From: Cubamyces lactineus
Taxonomy: Eukaryota > Basidiomycota > Agaricomycetes > Polyporales > Polyporaceae
Assembly: GCA_022376465.1 (NCBI GenBank)
Contig: JACDTU010000011.1
Span: 1-64,000, forward strand
Reading direction: 5' to 3'
Length of the DNA stretch: 64,000 bases
Positions 12,314 through 22,497 of the stretch are shown one piece after another (positions within the stretch are counted from its first letter, which is position 1; every line of letters starts with the position of its first letter). The translations under genes and the position numbers were made by a program. Below the pieces are notes generated by a model. It searched no databases, was not told the origin of the DNA, and worked only from the letters and a program-made list of their open reading frames with translations.

Positions 12314-13162
12314 GGCTCAAGACGAGGGGGTGTGTCAGACGGAGGCTGCGTCGGCGGGGAGTACTTGAGCGCGAAGGCCGGTGGCTATGAGTAAACATAT
12401 GGCATGCAACCGGCCGCTGCCACCGGAGTGTGGGGATGCTCGGGACCTGATTGGAATTGCAAGTGTATACATGGCATACTATCTCACCGCCGGCACCTTC
12501 CTCGCCATCGGGCGCCGTCACCGCAACACTTTTGGCCACATGCGCCAGTAGTCTCTGTCCCGCGAAGGCAAGTAGCTAGTGATCGTTGGCACCTTCGAGC
12601 CCTTCCAAGAGCACGGCCGACACCGAGCTACAGCGGCAGCGGCGGGGTAGAACACCGCAGCCCACCACATGTGGCACTAGAACGAGGAGAGCATGCGCTG
12701 AGAAGTGGCGAGGCAGATGGTCATCGAGAGACAGCGTAGCATGTGGAGAGCAGCAAGAGCATGTGGGACCACAAACCTTGCGCTCCGTCCAATCAACCCA
12801 ACAAGCGCCCAAGATGGGAACAATCCTCTCAAGCCTCCTCACAGTCCTCTCTCGTCCCTCCCACCATGACTGCGCATTGTCTCCAGTATACAGGCGTGGC
12901 AACAATCTGTTCGATGCTATACAGCTCAGAATAGCGTTGTGCAGCCGCAGTGAGAACAGTGTCAGTGCAGCTAGTGACCTGTGAAGTCTGCCGAATAGCC
13001 CGAGCCTCCCAGGTACAATATACAAGTGGCAAGTATCTGGATATCCATCATAATCACATATACCAGCCGAGCGACGAATAAGTCGACCAAGCGCTACAGG
13101 GATGAAGGTGCAGTGACCCACTTCTTGGCGTCCGAGTTCGTGGTAATAGGGACGGTGCAGCA
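12314..13162. other. Spacer between tandem arrestin-like genes
   Basis: A 229-codon minus-strand frame (12576-13262) overlaps the end of paralog B in another phase and is treated as a shadow. Nothing else was recognised. Confidence 0.5.
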
Positions 13163-15037
13163 CTACATGGGCGACACGACCATGGCTGATTGACAACCAA
13201 TGGAGTCTGAAGTCAACCGTAGTGGCATGGTCTCGTTTAGCGGAATGTACTGCGGTCCACAACTAGTCGCCGGGGGCTCGATCGCGAGCACAATGCTGTC
13301 CTGTAGCAGGTAGCATCACCGAACCCGTGAGGCCACATACATGCATGCAGTAATCAGCCCGGGACTAACTCACCATGACCCTCAGCCCGTTGACCTCGAA
13401 GCTCCCACCCAACCCAGCAGCATCAGAGGGGATGATGATCGCGCCGGACCACACCACGGAGTTGATAGTCCTGCTCACGCTGTGCACGACGCCCTGGCCA
13501 ATCCACTCCGTGTGATGAAGGTGGCTCTTCTCGCCCTGCCCAGGAACGGATGGCGTCCCTTCAGCCAGCCCAGACGCGCCAGCATACAACGCGCTGCGTG
13601 AGTCCACGACCGTCGCCCGCTGTATCTGTATACGAAGCGGACACCGCCGCGCTGCCTTGCTCCTCGGCGACCGCGTCGTGAGCGCATTCGCGACATACTC
13701 GCACGTCGAGCTTGCGCCACTCCAGGACGTGGAGAGCGGCAGGAACGAGGCGGGCACCGGGCGGTACTCCGCAAACGGCTCCAGCGCGAGCTCGTCCCCG
13801 AGGAGCGAGACGTGGAATGGAATGGGTTCCTGGACGCTGCATACTTGCGACGCAGGGAGGTACACCTGCGCGGATGGCGTTCGTGTCAGCATTCTCCTAG
13901 TTCAATGTTCATTATCCGTCAGCGCCGCCCGCTTTTGCGTCCACAAGGAGCGAGGGGCGGGTTGAGCGGGATACAGCGGAGTACTCACATGGACTTTGAT
14001 ACCAGGTGAGCTGCTCCGCCATCGGCGCATCTGAAACATGAAGAGAGTGCGGGGGCCGCCTTCTGTCCTCTGCGCCATGTAGGGGAATGGTCCTTGCAGC
14101 GCGGGACGCGTTCGGTGGATATAGCGAAATGGCACCCTTATGCTAGCGCACACCGCACGGCGAGTCAGAATCTAGCCTTCACCCTGGATATCAAAGGTGC
14201 GTACTGTGTCACCCCTCGCCAAAGCGTAGCCGCCTCCCGCTGACGAGTCAGGCTCACGACGACAGCGTAGGAGATGTTGACGGTGAATCCGGGCATCGTC
14301 GCAAGCCGCGCGCGGAAGGTCGGCGGGAGCGGATATCGGTTGCTAGACATCGGGTCGAGGAACGTGTCGGGCAGCGTATATCGGAACGCGACGTTTGGCG
14401 GGAATGGGCCGTCGCGCGATGGCGTCCACGAGTAGACCGTCTCGTCGATCATGCTCACCCGCAGCGAGCCCGTCTCTTCTATCGAGATACTCCCTTCGAT
14501 CTGTCCAGCCGTCATCAGCATCGCTGCACGCGCAAAGTCCTATACAAGATGAGATTGCCGTACCTTCACTTCGACCGCGAGCAAGCCGTGCAGCCGCGCG
14601 ATCGCGAGGATGCCTTCGATGGTCTGCCCGTTCGAGTACACCGGCACGTCCACCCCCTCCGGCTGTCCACTCAGCAGCAACGTGAATCTGCTCGAGTGCT
14701 TCACATAATGCCCCGAGACGACCTTCGCCTTCCTCTCCTTCTCCCGCTCCCTATGCCTCTCTTTCTCTCTCATGCCCGGGGCACTCCGCGGGCGCGCGAG
14801 GCCCCCGAGAGGGAGGATGGATGGCAGCCCCAGGACCGAGACCTGTACCGGCTGCAAAGACTCGATCGTTATGGGGCCGCGGTTGGGTTGCGGCTGCGAT
14901 TCTGGGTATGTCTGCGAGCCTTTTGGGAGCGGCGGGGGTGGCGGCAAGGGTGGGCGCTCCGGCGTCCCTGGGCGCGAGTACGCAGAGAAGAGGGACGCGG
15001 GTCGCGAGTTGGGGATGATCGCGTATGGATGACGCAT
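13163..15037 (-). CDS. Arrestin-like protein B
   Basis: Tandem paralog of the gene at 10615-12313. Five exons (15037..14564, 14500..14205, 14142..13989, 13865..13374, 13300..13163) give 517 aa. It has a long Pro-rich N-terminus (RPPLPPPPPLPKG) and a basic charged stretch (REKERHREREKERK) that paralog A lacks. The arrestin-like blocks then follow: VPVYSNGQTIEG, LAVEVK then IEGSI, YPLPPTFRARLA, YLPASQV then PIPFH, and a final DSIVLAIEPP block. The intron before YLPASQV is 123 nt, longer than most here. Compared with A, two internal introns have been lost or were never gained. The function is likely cargo or receptor trafficking; no PPxY motif for HECT-ligase docking is obvious. Confidence 0.8.
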
Positions 15038-15965
15038 GGCAAGCCAGCTTTGGTGTGTCAGTTACTAACTGAATGGGGATAAGCGAGCAGATCCTCGAAG
15101 GCGAGAGTTCAGTGTGGTCTGGTCTGGTCTCAAGCTCTAGGGGGTCGGAGGTGGCGTGGTGTGGTAGAGAACGAGTTCCTGACCATCGATGGGAGAAACA
15201 CGCCGTGGTTCGACGGAGAGGGGGGTAATATGGGCCTGCGCTGACGAACGGCCCAGTGCAGAGATAGCAGGGTGCAGGGAAGATGGGGGACCTGTGATGC
15301 AAACACTGGGAGCACGGCTTCCTGACAGTCTGATGAACAAGAACGGAGGAACCACGCTGTAATGCGCAACGTCGCTCGGAATGGCACAGGTACCTGCCCC
15401 CTGCGTCCGCTCGCCGTGGCAGGCGTGCGCAGCGGGCCCGGGGGTCGGGGCTAGGCTTCAGACGGACGGATATTGTAGCGCGGTGCTCTGCGGCTAACGT
15501 TGGAGGGAACCGCCGCGGACAGCCCCCCGGAGCTGAAGACGCGCGTGTATAAAACGCGCTCTGTTCCAAGGCCTGTTGGCTAAGCGAGGACGACGAGAAC
15601 GACACCGCCCTGGTGACCCGCCCGAGACAGATGAGATCATGTCAAGACGGAGCCTGTGTGAACGGGAAGGTTGGAGAGTGAGAGTTCGGCGGTTGGATGA
15701 CATGGCACATGTGCATGCGGCTCGCGAACGTGAATGCCGTACAAGGTATACGTCCAGAGTTCCATTGACGTCGCGGCGCAAAAACCTCCGTAGAGGACCC
15801 GAGTGGGTTTCAATATAAGGTGGTGCGTACCAGTACCATTGCGTGCATACGTTGTGCCAGAGACCGCGAGTACAGACACTTGGCAAATAACTACTGGACC
15901 GGATGCGCGTATGTGCATTCTGTGGTCCATGGGAAGTAGAGCATACAATTGATGCTGTCTATTTG
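15038..15965. other. Intergenic between arrestin B and the CoA-transferase
   Basis: Contains the 5' flank of arrestin-like B and the 3' flank of the CoA-transferase. A plus-strand GTATAAAA at about 15547 has no plus-strand gene downstream, so it is not assigned. No domain-bearing frame was found. Confidence 0.45.
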
Positions 15966-17802
15966 TCATATCACCTTCTTCTTCCTGAGTTCTGCAATCT
16001 CCTCGGCGCTGTATCCAAGCTCGGTCAAAACCTGACCATCCGGAATCAGCCTGATATACACAACATAGCTCCACGATGCCTAGCGTAGCTTACCTCATTG
16101 GTGTGTTGTGAGTGGTACGGCGGAGGCCGCGAGATGGGCATCCGCTTCCCGTTGTACGTTACCGCCGGCGAGACGAGCTTAATCTTCCCAGCGCGAGGGT
16201 GCTAGGAACAGGATGGTCAGATGGTGGGAATCGCCGCGACGTCATTCCGTACCTCGACCTCGGTGATCATCTCCCGCGCGGCCACCTGCGGGTGGGCGAA
16301 CGTCTGTGCAATATTGTTGATCGGTCCGAATGGGACGCTGGATGTGGTCTGTGAGCTGTGGCCCTCCATGCGACCGAAAGTTGGAACTCACCCAAGACCA
16401 GTGAGCTTCTCTATCCAATGATCACGCCCCTCCTTCTTCAGCGTCTCGGTGATGAGCGAAACAAGCTCCTGTCTGTTCGCGACACGAGCTTTGTTCGTCG
16501 AGAACTTGGGGTCCGTCGCAAGGTCCGGGCGGCCCAGAATCGTTTCCGCGAAGTTCTTGAACTGTATCGCATGGGAGAGGATCAGGAATGCGACGCAAAC
16601 TCAATGTCCACTGTCGGGCGCTGAGATTGGACGGACCTGCTTGTCGTTCCCGGCGCCGATGATGATGAACCCGTCCTTGCAGGGGAAGGCCTGATATGGC
16701 ACGATGGAGGGATGTGCGGTTCCATGTCTAGACCCTTCCTGCCCAGCAATCAGGTAGTTCGAGGCGACGTTGGCGAGGCCTGCGAGCTGAGAAAGCTATC
16801 AGCCGCGCGGACCTCTTGTGATGACGATGAGAACATACCTGGGAATCGAACAGGTTGCAGTCGATCCAGACACCCTGGCCAGTCCGCTGCCGTGATATAA
16901 GTGCGGCTAGGATGGCGCCGTGGGTGTAGAGACCGGTAGCAACATCAGTTACTGCGACGCCGACCTTGCACGGCGGCCCATCTGGTTCCCCAGTGCTGTC
17001 AATGGATACAATAGATGAATCCCCATGAGCGACAGTGACTCTTCCAGGCAGACACGCACATGTGCATGAGACCTGCCTCGGCTTCGACGATGACATCGTA
17101 TCCAGCGGCTGTACGGAATGGCCCCGTCTGTCCATACCCTACAGAATTGCATGATGTCACATGCATTCGCAGGCCTGTCAGACGCAGGAAAGGCTTACCA
17201 GTGACACTCGCATAGATCAGTCGAGGATTGAGCTTGTGGCAGTCCTCCCATCCGAGCTTCAACTCTGCGAGCTTTCCCGGGATGAAGTTCTCGGCGAGGA
17301 CATCCGCCTCCTTTACTAGTTTGTGGATGATCTCCAGACCCTCTGGCTCCTTGAAGTTCACAGTGATCGAACGCTTGTTCCTGTTCGCAGCGAAGAAGTA
17401 TGCGGACTCTGGAGGAAGATGCGACGTTTCCTCTGGCGCGTCGGCTGACAGCGGTGCGGATGGGGGAGACCAAGATCCTCAATGCGCCGTGTTAGCAGGA
17501 CATGCTGTGCGGCGAGTTCAGTGATTCGATGCTGCAGGCTCACTCGTATCATCACCTCTGGAGACCTCTTCGACCTTGATCACGTCTGCTCCCAGGTCGG
17601 CCAATAGCATGGTCGACATGGGACCTGCGAGGACGCGAGTCAAATCGAGGACCTTGATGCCTTGGAGGGGAGGGGGGATCCCCCTGGGCTCAGAGCGCGA
17701 ACCATGGTCGACTGTGATGGCTCGAGTGCACCTCGGAGCAAGTTCGCGCAGCAGTGCGCGAGTATGTATCCTGCCTGCACGCCCGAGGATGAGAGAAGCC
17801 AT
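15966..17802 (-). CDS. Class III CoA-transferase (CaiB/BaiF family), SUGCT-like, mitochondrial
   Basis: Transfers CoA between carboxylic acids; closest in style to succinyl-CoA:glutarate CoA-transferase. Nine exons (17802..17544, 17477..17199, 17138..17060, 16995..16839, 16786..16637, 16561..16392, 16337..16253, 16201..16094, 16031..15966) give 450 aa. The N-terminus [20 protein letters not shown] is Arg-rich without acids, as in mitochondrial presequences. Family blocks are [54 protein letters not shown], and [17 protein letters not shown], where Asp223 is the expected catalytic acyl-CoA acceptor. It is divergent from KGD1, separated by 403 bp. The exact substrate pair (glutarate versus another dicarboxylate) is inferred. 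Confidence 0.92.
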
Positions 17803-18205
17803 GGTGAACGTGAACGGCGCGTCGAAAGGTGAGTACGCGATGCTTAAGTACACGTCCGACGCGTTAAACGAGGTCGACTCACTCAGACCAGTGTGATCAT
17901 ATGCATCACTTGCTGAACGATATCCCGGTGCGGGGGAAATAGACGCCCGTTCGAAGGCCGGAATCCGGGGTCCGAAGAGCCGACGACGCGGGCGCCTATA
18001 GGGCCCGTTTCGTCATGGGCAGGGTGTGTTTGGACGGTCGGCCTGGGCAGGAACATCGACGGTGCGCAAAAGTCGGAATGCGATCGAATATATTTCCTCG
18101 TCTCCCCGTCCTCCCCCGCTCTCTCTCTCTCTCTCTCTCTTCATCCTTTCATCCTCCTCACGACCTCACGACTCACGACAGCGCTCGACGCGCACCCCGC
18201 ACATC
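17803..18205. promoter_or_regulatory. Shared divergent promoter of the CoA-transferase and KGD1
   Basis: The 403 bp between the two start codons must hold both promoters and 5' leaders. A pyrimidine-rich tract lies close to the KGD1 start. No TATA box was identified with confidence on either side. Confidence 0.6.
18119..18142 (+). repeat. (CT)n dinucleotide tract in the KGD1 leader
   Basis: Eleven CT units followed by TC, inside a wider pyrimidine-rich stretch (about 18095-18160) ending about 45 nt before the KGD1 ATG. CT-rich tracts near the transcription start are common in highly expressed fungal genes. Confidence 0.8.
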
Positions 18206-21200
18206 ATGCACAGGCTCACCCGTCTTCCTAGGGTCATCCAGCCCCTTAGCGGCGCCAGGTACCGCTTCGGAATCTTCTCTGCGGCCGTGCGCACCTACGC
18301 GACCCCCGCCAAACCTCCCTCGCCCAACGACGCGTTTGCCAATGGAACAAACTCGTACTACATTGACGAGATGTACAGGCTATGGCGCGAGGACCCCAAG
18401 CTCGTCCATTCGTCCTGGAACGCGTATTTCTCCGGCATGGAGAAAGGCCTTCCAAGTTACAAGGCGTTCACTCCCCCTCCAAGCTTCGTACCCACCGGGG
18501 TCGCGAACTTGAACCTCACGGGGAACACGGACTTGGACATTCACCTCAAGGTGCGCAACGTTACCTTGCACATATCTTCCGACCCAGGGTATCCGAAGAA
18601 CTCCTTGCGCTCGGGCACCCGACCACTCACCCGAGAAGTGCCGTGTCCGTGAGGTCAGTAATCGCTGCACTTCACGGACAGGATCTCTCACGGTGCAGGC
18701 TTCCATTGCCAAGGATGTATTCAGCGCAGCCCACGAGTGCGTTTCTCATTGTAACGAGAACCTTCAAGGCCGCCGATGTGCCGGCTTCTTTGCTGCAAGG
18801 CATGGCCGCGAAGTCCGCCTCGCGTTTCTCCAAAGAACATGAATTACGCCCTGTTTGCCCTGCATTGACTCCTCGTTCAACGCACATCCGTAACGCCCAA
18901 CACTGACACCCAGATTGCAGGTCCAACTGCTAGTTCGTGCCTACCAAGTACGCGGCCACCACCTTGCGGACCTCGACCCTCTTGGGATCCTCGATCCTGA
19001 TCTCAATGCCATCAACCCTCCCGAGCTCGAGCTCGCGCGGTATGGCTTTACGGAGCGCGACCTAGAGACACCCATCACCCTCGGACCTGGAATCCTCCCT
19101 CACTTTGCCACCGAAGATAGGAAGACGATGACCCTCGGCGAAGTCATCAGCACCTGTAAGCGGATATACTGCGGCTCCATCGGCTTCCAGTACGTCCATA
19201 TCCCCGACAAGGACAAGTGCGACTGGATACGGGAGCGCATTGAGATCCCGCAGCCGTGGAACTATACCGTCGAGGAGAAGCGGATGGTCCTCGACCGTCT
19301 CATCTGGTCGGACTCGTTTGAGAAGTTCATCTCGACCAAGTTCCCGAATGAGAAGCGTTTCGGTCTCGAGGGCGGCGAGTCTCTAATTCCTGGTATGAAG
19401 GCGTTGATCGACCGCTCCGTCGAGCACGGTGTACAGAATATCACCATTGGCATGCCTCATCGTGGTCGTCTAAACGTGCTTGCCAACGTCATTCGTAAGC
19501 CGATCGAGGCCATCCTCAATGAATTCTCGGGCACTGCGGAGGATGACGACTTCCCCGCCGGTGACGTGAAGTACCATCTGGGTGCCAACTACGTTCGCCC
19601 GACGCCATCTGGCAAGAAGGTCGCGCTTTCACTAGTTGCGAACCCCTCGCATCTGGAGGCCGAAGACCCACTCGTCCTTGGTAAGACCCGTGCGCTGCAA
19701 CACTTCGCCAACGACGAGCAGGCGCACAACACTGCCATGGGTATCCTTCTGCACGGTGATGCTGCGTTCGCGGGACAGGGTGTCGTGTACGAGACAATGG
19801 GCTTCCACAACCTGCTCAACTACGGCACTGGAGGTACGGTGCACCTGATCGTCAACAACCAGATTGGATTCACGACGGATCCGCGGTTCGCGCGTTCGAC
19901 ACCGTACCCGTCGGACATCGCCAAGGCGTTCGACGCGCCTATCTTCCACGTCAACGGCGACGACGTCGAGGCGGTGAACTTCGTGTGCCAGCTCGCGGCG
20001 GACTGGCGGGCGAAGTGGAAGTCGGACGTGATCATCGACATCGTCTGCTACCGCCGCCACGGCCACAACGAGACGGACCAGCCGAGCTTCACGCAGCCGC
20101 GGATGTACAAGGCGATCGAGAAGCAGCCGACGACGCTCGCCAAGTACACGAAGCAGCTCATCGACCGCGGGACGTTCACGGAGAAGGACATCGAGGAGCA
20201 CAAGAAGTGGGTGTGGGGCATGCTCGAGAAGGGCGCGGAGGGAGCGAAGAGCTACGTACCCACCAGCAAGGAGTGGCTCTCGTCGAGCTGGCCTGGCTTC
20301 CCCTCGCCGAAGGAGCTCGTCGAAAAGACGCTTCCCACGCGCAACACTGGTGCCAACGAGGACGTGCTCAAGCACGTCGGCAAGGTCATCTCGTCCTTCC
20401 CTGAGGGCTTCCATCCCCACCGCAACCTCGCGCGTATCCTGACGAACCGGGGCAAGACGGTCGAGGAGGGTAAGAACATCGACTGGGCAACTGCCGAGGC
20501 GCTCGCGTTCGGGTCGCTGGCTCTCGAGAAAGTCCACGTCCGTGTGTCTGGCCAGGATGTTGAGCGCGGTACGTTCTCACAGCGCCACGCCGTGATCCAC
20601 GACCAGGAGAACGAGCAGCAGTACGTGCCGCTCAACAACCTCGGTGGCGACCAGGCGCGTTTCGTCGTGTGCAACTCATCGCTGTCCGAGTACGGCGCGC
20701 TCGGGTTCGAGCTCGGTTACTCGCTCGTCTCGCCGAACGCGCTCACGATCTGGGAGGCGCAGTTCGGCGACTTCGCGAACAACGCGCAGTGCATCATCGA
20801 CCAGTTCATCGCGTCCGGCGAGCGCAAGTGGTTCCAGCGCACCGGCCTCGTCGTCAACCTTCCGCACGGGTTCGATGGCCAGGGCCCGGAGCACTCGAGC
20901 GGGCGCATGGAGCGCTTCCTCCAGCTGTGCGACGACCACCCGCACGTGTACCCGACCCCGGAGAAGATCGAGCGCCAGCACCAGGACTGCAACATGCAGG
21001 TCGTGTACCCGTCGACGCCCGCGAACTACTTCCACGTCCTCCGCCGGCAGATCCACCGCGACTTCCGCAAGCCGCTCATCCTGTTCTTCTCGAAGTCTCT
21101 CCTCCGCCACCCTCGCGCGCGCTCGGAGCTCTCGGACATGGTTGGCGACACCCACTTCCAGCGCTACATCCCCGAGCCCCATTCCCACGACCTGGTCGCT

Positions 21201-21812
21201 CCCGAGCAGATCCGTCGCCACATCCTCTGCACAGGTATATTTCTTCCTGGGCTCATCCGAATGGTTCTCTGACAAGTGTATGTCTCGCAGGCCAAGTCTA
21301 CTACACGCTGCTCCAGGAGCGTGAAGAGAAGGGCATCAAGGACGTCGCGATCAGCAGGCTAGAGCAGCTTTCGCCCTTCCCTTACGACCTCGTTCGTGTC
21401 CCATCACGATTCATACATTCTTGCCATACTAACGTCCCATCGTAGTTGACGCCTCACCTCGACAAGTACCCCAACGCGGACCTTCTCTGGTGCCAGGTAA
21501 GCCTGCCCGCAGGTATGTCATGCATAACACATCGCTGACCATTCTGCGCCTGTGTAGGAGGAGCCCATGAACAACGGCGCATGGTCGTACGTCGGTCCCC
21601 GCATCCTCACCGCTGCGAACGAGACGCAGCACCACAAGGGCAAGTACCCGCTCTATGCCGGCCGCGAGCCGACGAGCTCTGTCGCCACGGGCAGCAAGGT
21701 ATGTCTACCCAGACAGAAATATATGCATGCAGACCGATGGCTGACGTGCGGCGTACAGGCGTTGCACAAGAAGCAGATCGAGCAGTTCCTCGCGGAGGCG
21801 TTCAAGCAATGA
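18206..21812 (+). CDS. KGD1: 2-oxoglutarate dehydrogenase E1 component, mitochondrial
   Basis: Thiamine-dependent decarboxylase of the TCA-cycle 2-oxoglutarate dehydrogenase complex. Six exons (18206..18550, 18921..21234, 21291..21391, 21446..21496, 21558..21698, 21759..21812) give 1001 aa, a normal length for the family. An Arg-rich N-terminus ([20 protein letters not shown]) fits mitochondrial import. Key blocks: [41 protein letters not shown], the thiamine-binding GDAAFAGQG region, [17 protein letters not shown], and [13 protein letters not shown]. The intron after codon 115 is 370 nt, much longer than its neighbours. Exon 2 is strongly GC-ending in codon choice, which suggests high expression. 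Long antisense frames inside it are by-products of that bias. Confidence 0.97.
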
Positions 21813-22497
21813 ACCGATGCATGGTGCCAGTCTGCATAGAGGGTTGGCCTACCAAGCCTGTCAGTACTTACTCGGAAGCCAGTGCAGGGGCATCTTGGCG
21901 AACAAAAACAGCGGACTCTCGTCTATGTCTGGTATCTAGTACAGCCTAGCCTATATCTAACGTGTCCGATAGTAGCTCGCGGAATGGATATCCGTCTAAT
22001 GTCGTCATGCATGAGCGGCGTAATACGAGTGTCTGGCTGGGGGCTATATCGCTACGGCAGCTTGAATGGGCCCCTTGTGGCCCTCCGTACGACTAGGCAA
22101 TGATTCAGTGGTGTCGACTCGTGGTCACTTTGCATCATGAGATGAGGACCGCGTTGCTTCAACAAGCCATAGTAGTTTATTACACACATAACAGTACTAA
22201 TAACACATGGGATACGATGCGATGGACATTCCGAGTCGTAAGTGGTCGTGAACAGATCATGGCGGAGTGCGTGTGGTATTAGTGAATACAATATAGATGA
22301 CGGGTCGTCAACAAAATGGATGAACCTAAGACTCAAAGTCATCGTGTATACGGCTGTGATGAGGGGGGTATAGAGTTGATACAACGTCCAGGGTCAAAGA
22401 TCAGTATATACAAGGATCGTGGGAGGACCGACGCCTCTGTCGTACGCAACCGTGCTGAGTTGGGGCGATGCCGTTCGGAGCAGCGTGCGCGAGAAGT
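21813..22497. other. Convergent 3' spacer, no gene recognised
   Basis: Lies between the ends of KGD1 and the DUF2235 gene. It is AT-richer with short frames only. Likely 3' UTRs. Confidence 0.5.

Noticed and set aside
12576..13262. 229-codon minus-strand frame at the end of arrestin-like B
   Set aside because: It overlaps the last exon of B in another phase and shows no similarity to known domains.
15540..15556. Plus-strand GTATAAAA as a promoter
   Set aside because: No plus-strand gene starts downstream; genes on both sides are on the minus strand.
19632..21445. Long antisense and alternate-frame open frames within KGD1 (for example 19632-20537 minus, 20669-21445 plus)
   Set aside because: The true frame is KGD1 and the composition (Arg/Ala-rich shadows) is typical of codon bias by-products.
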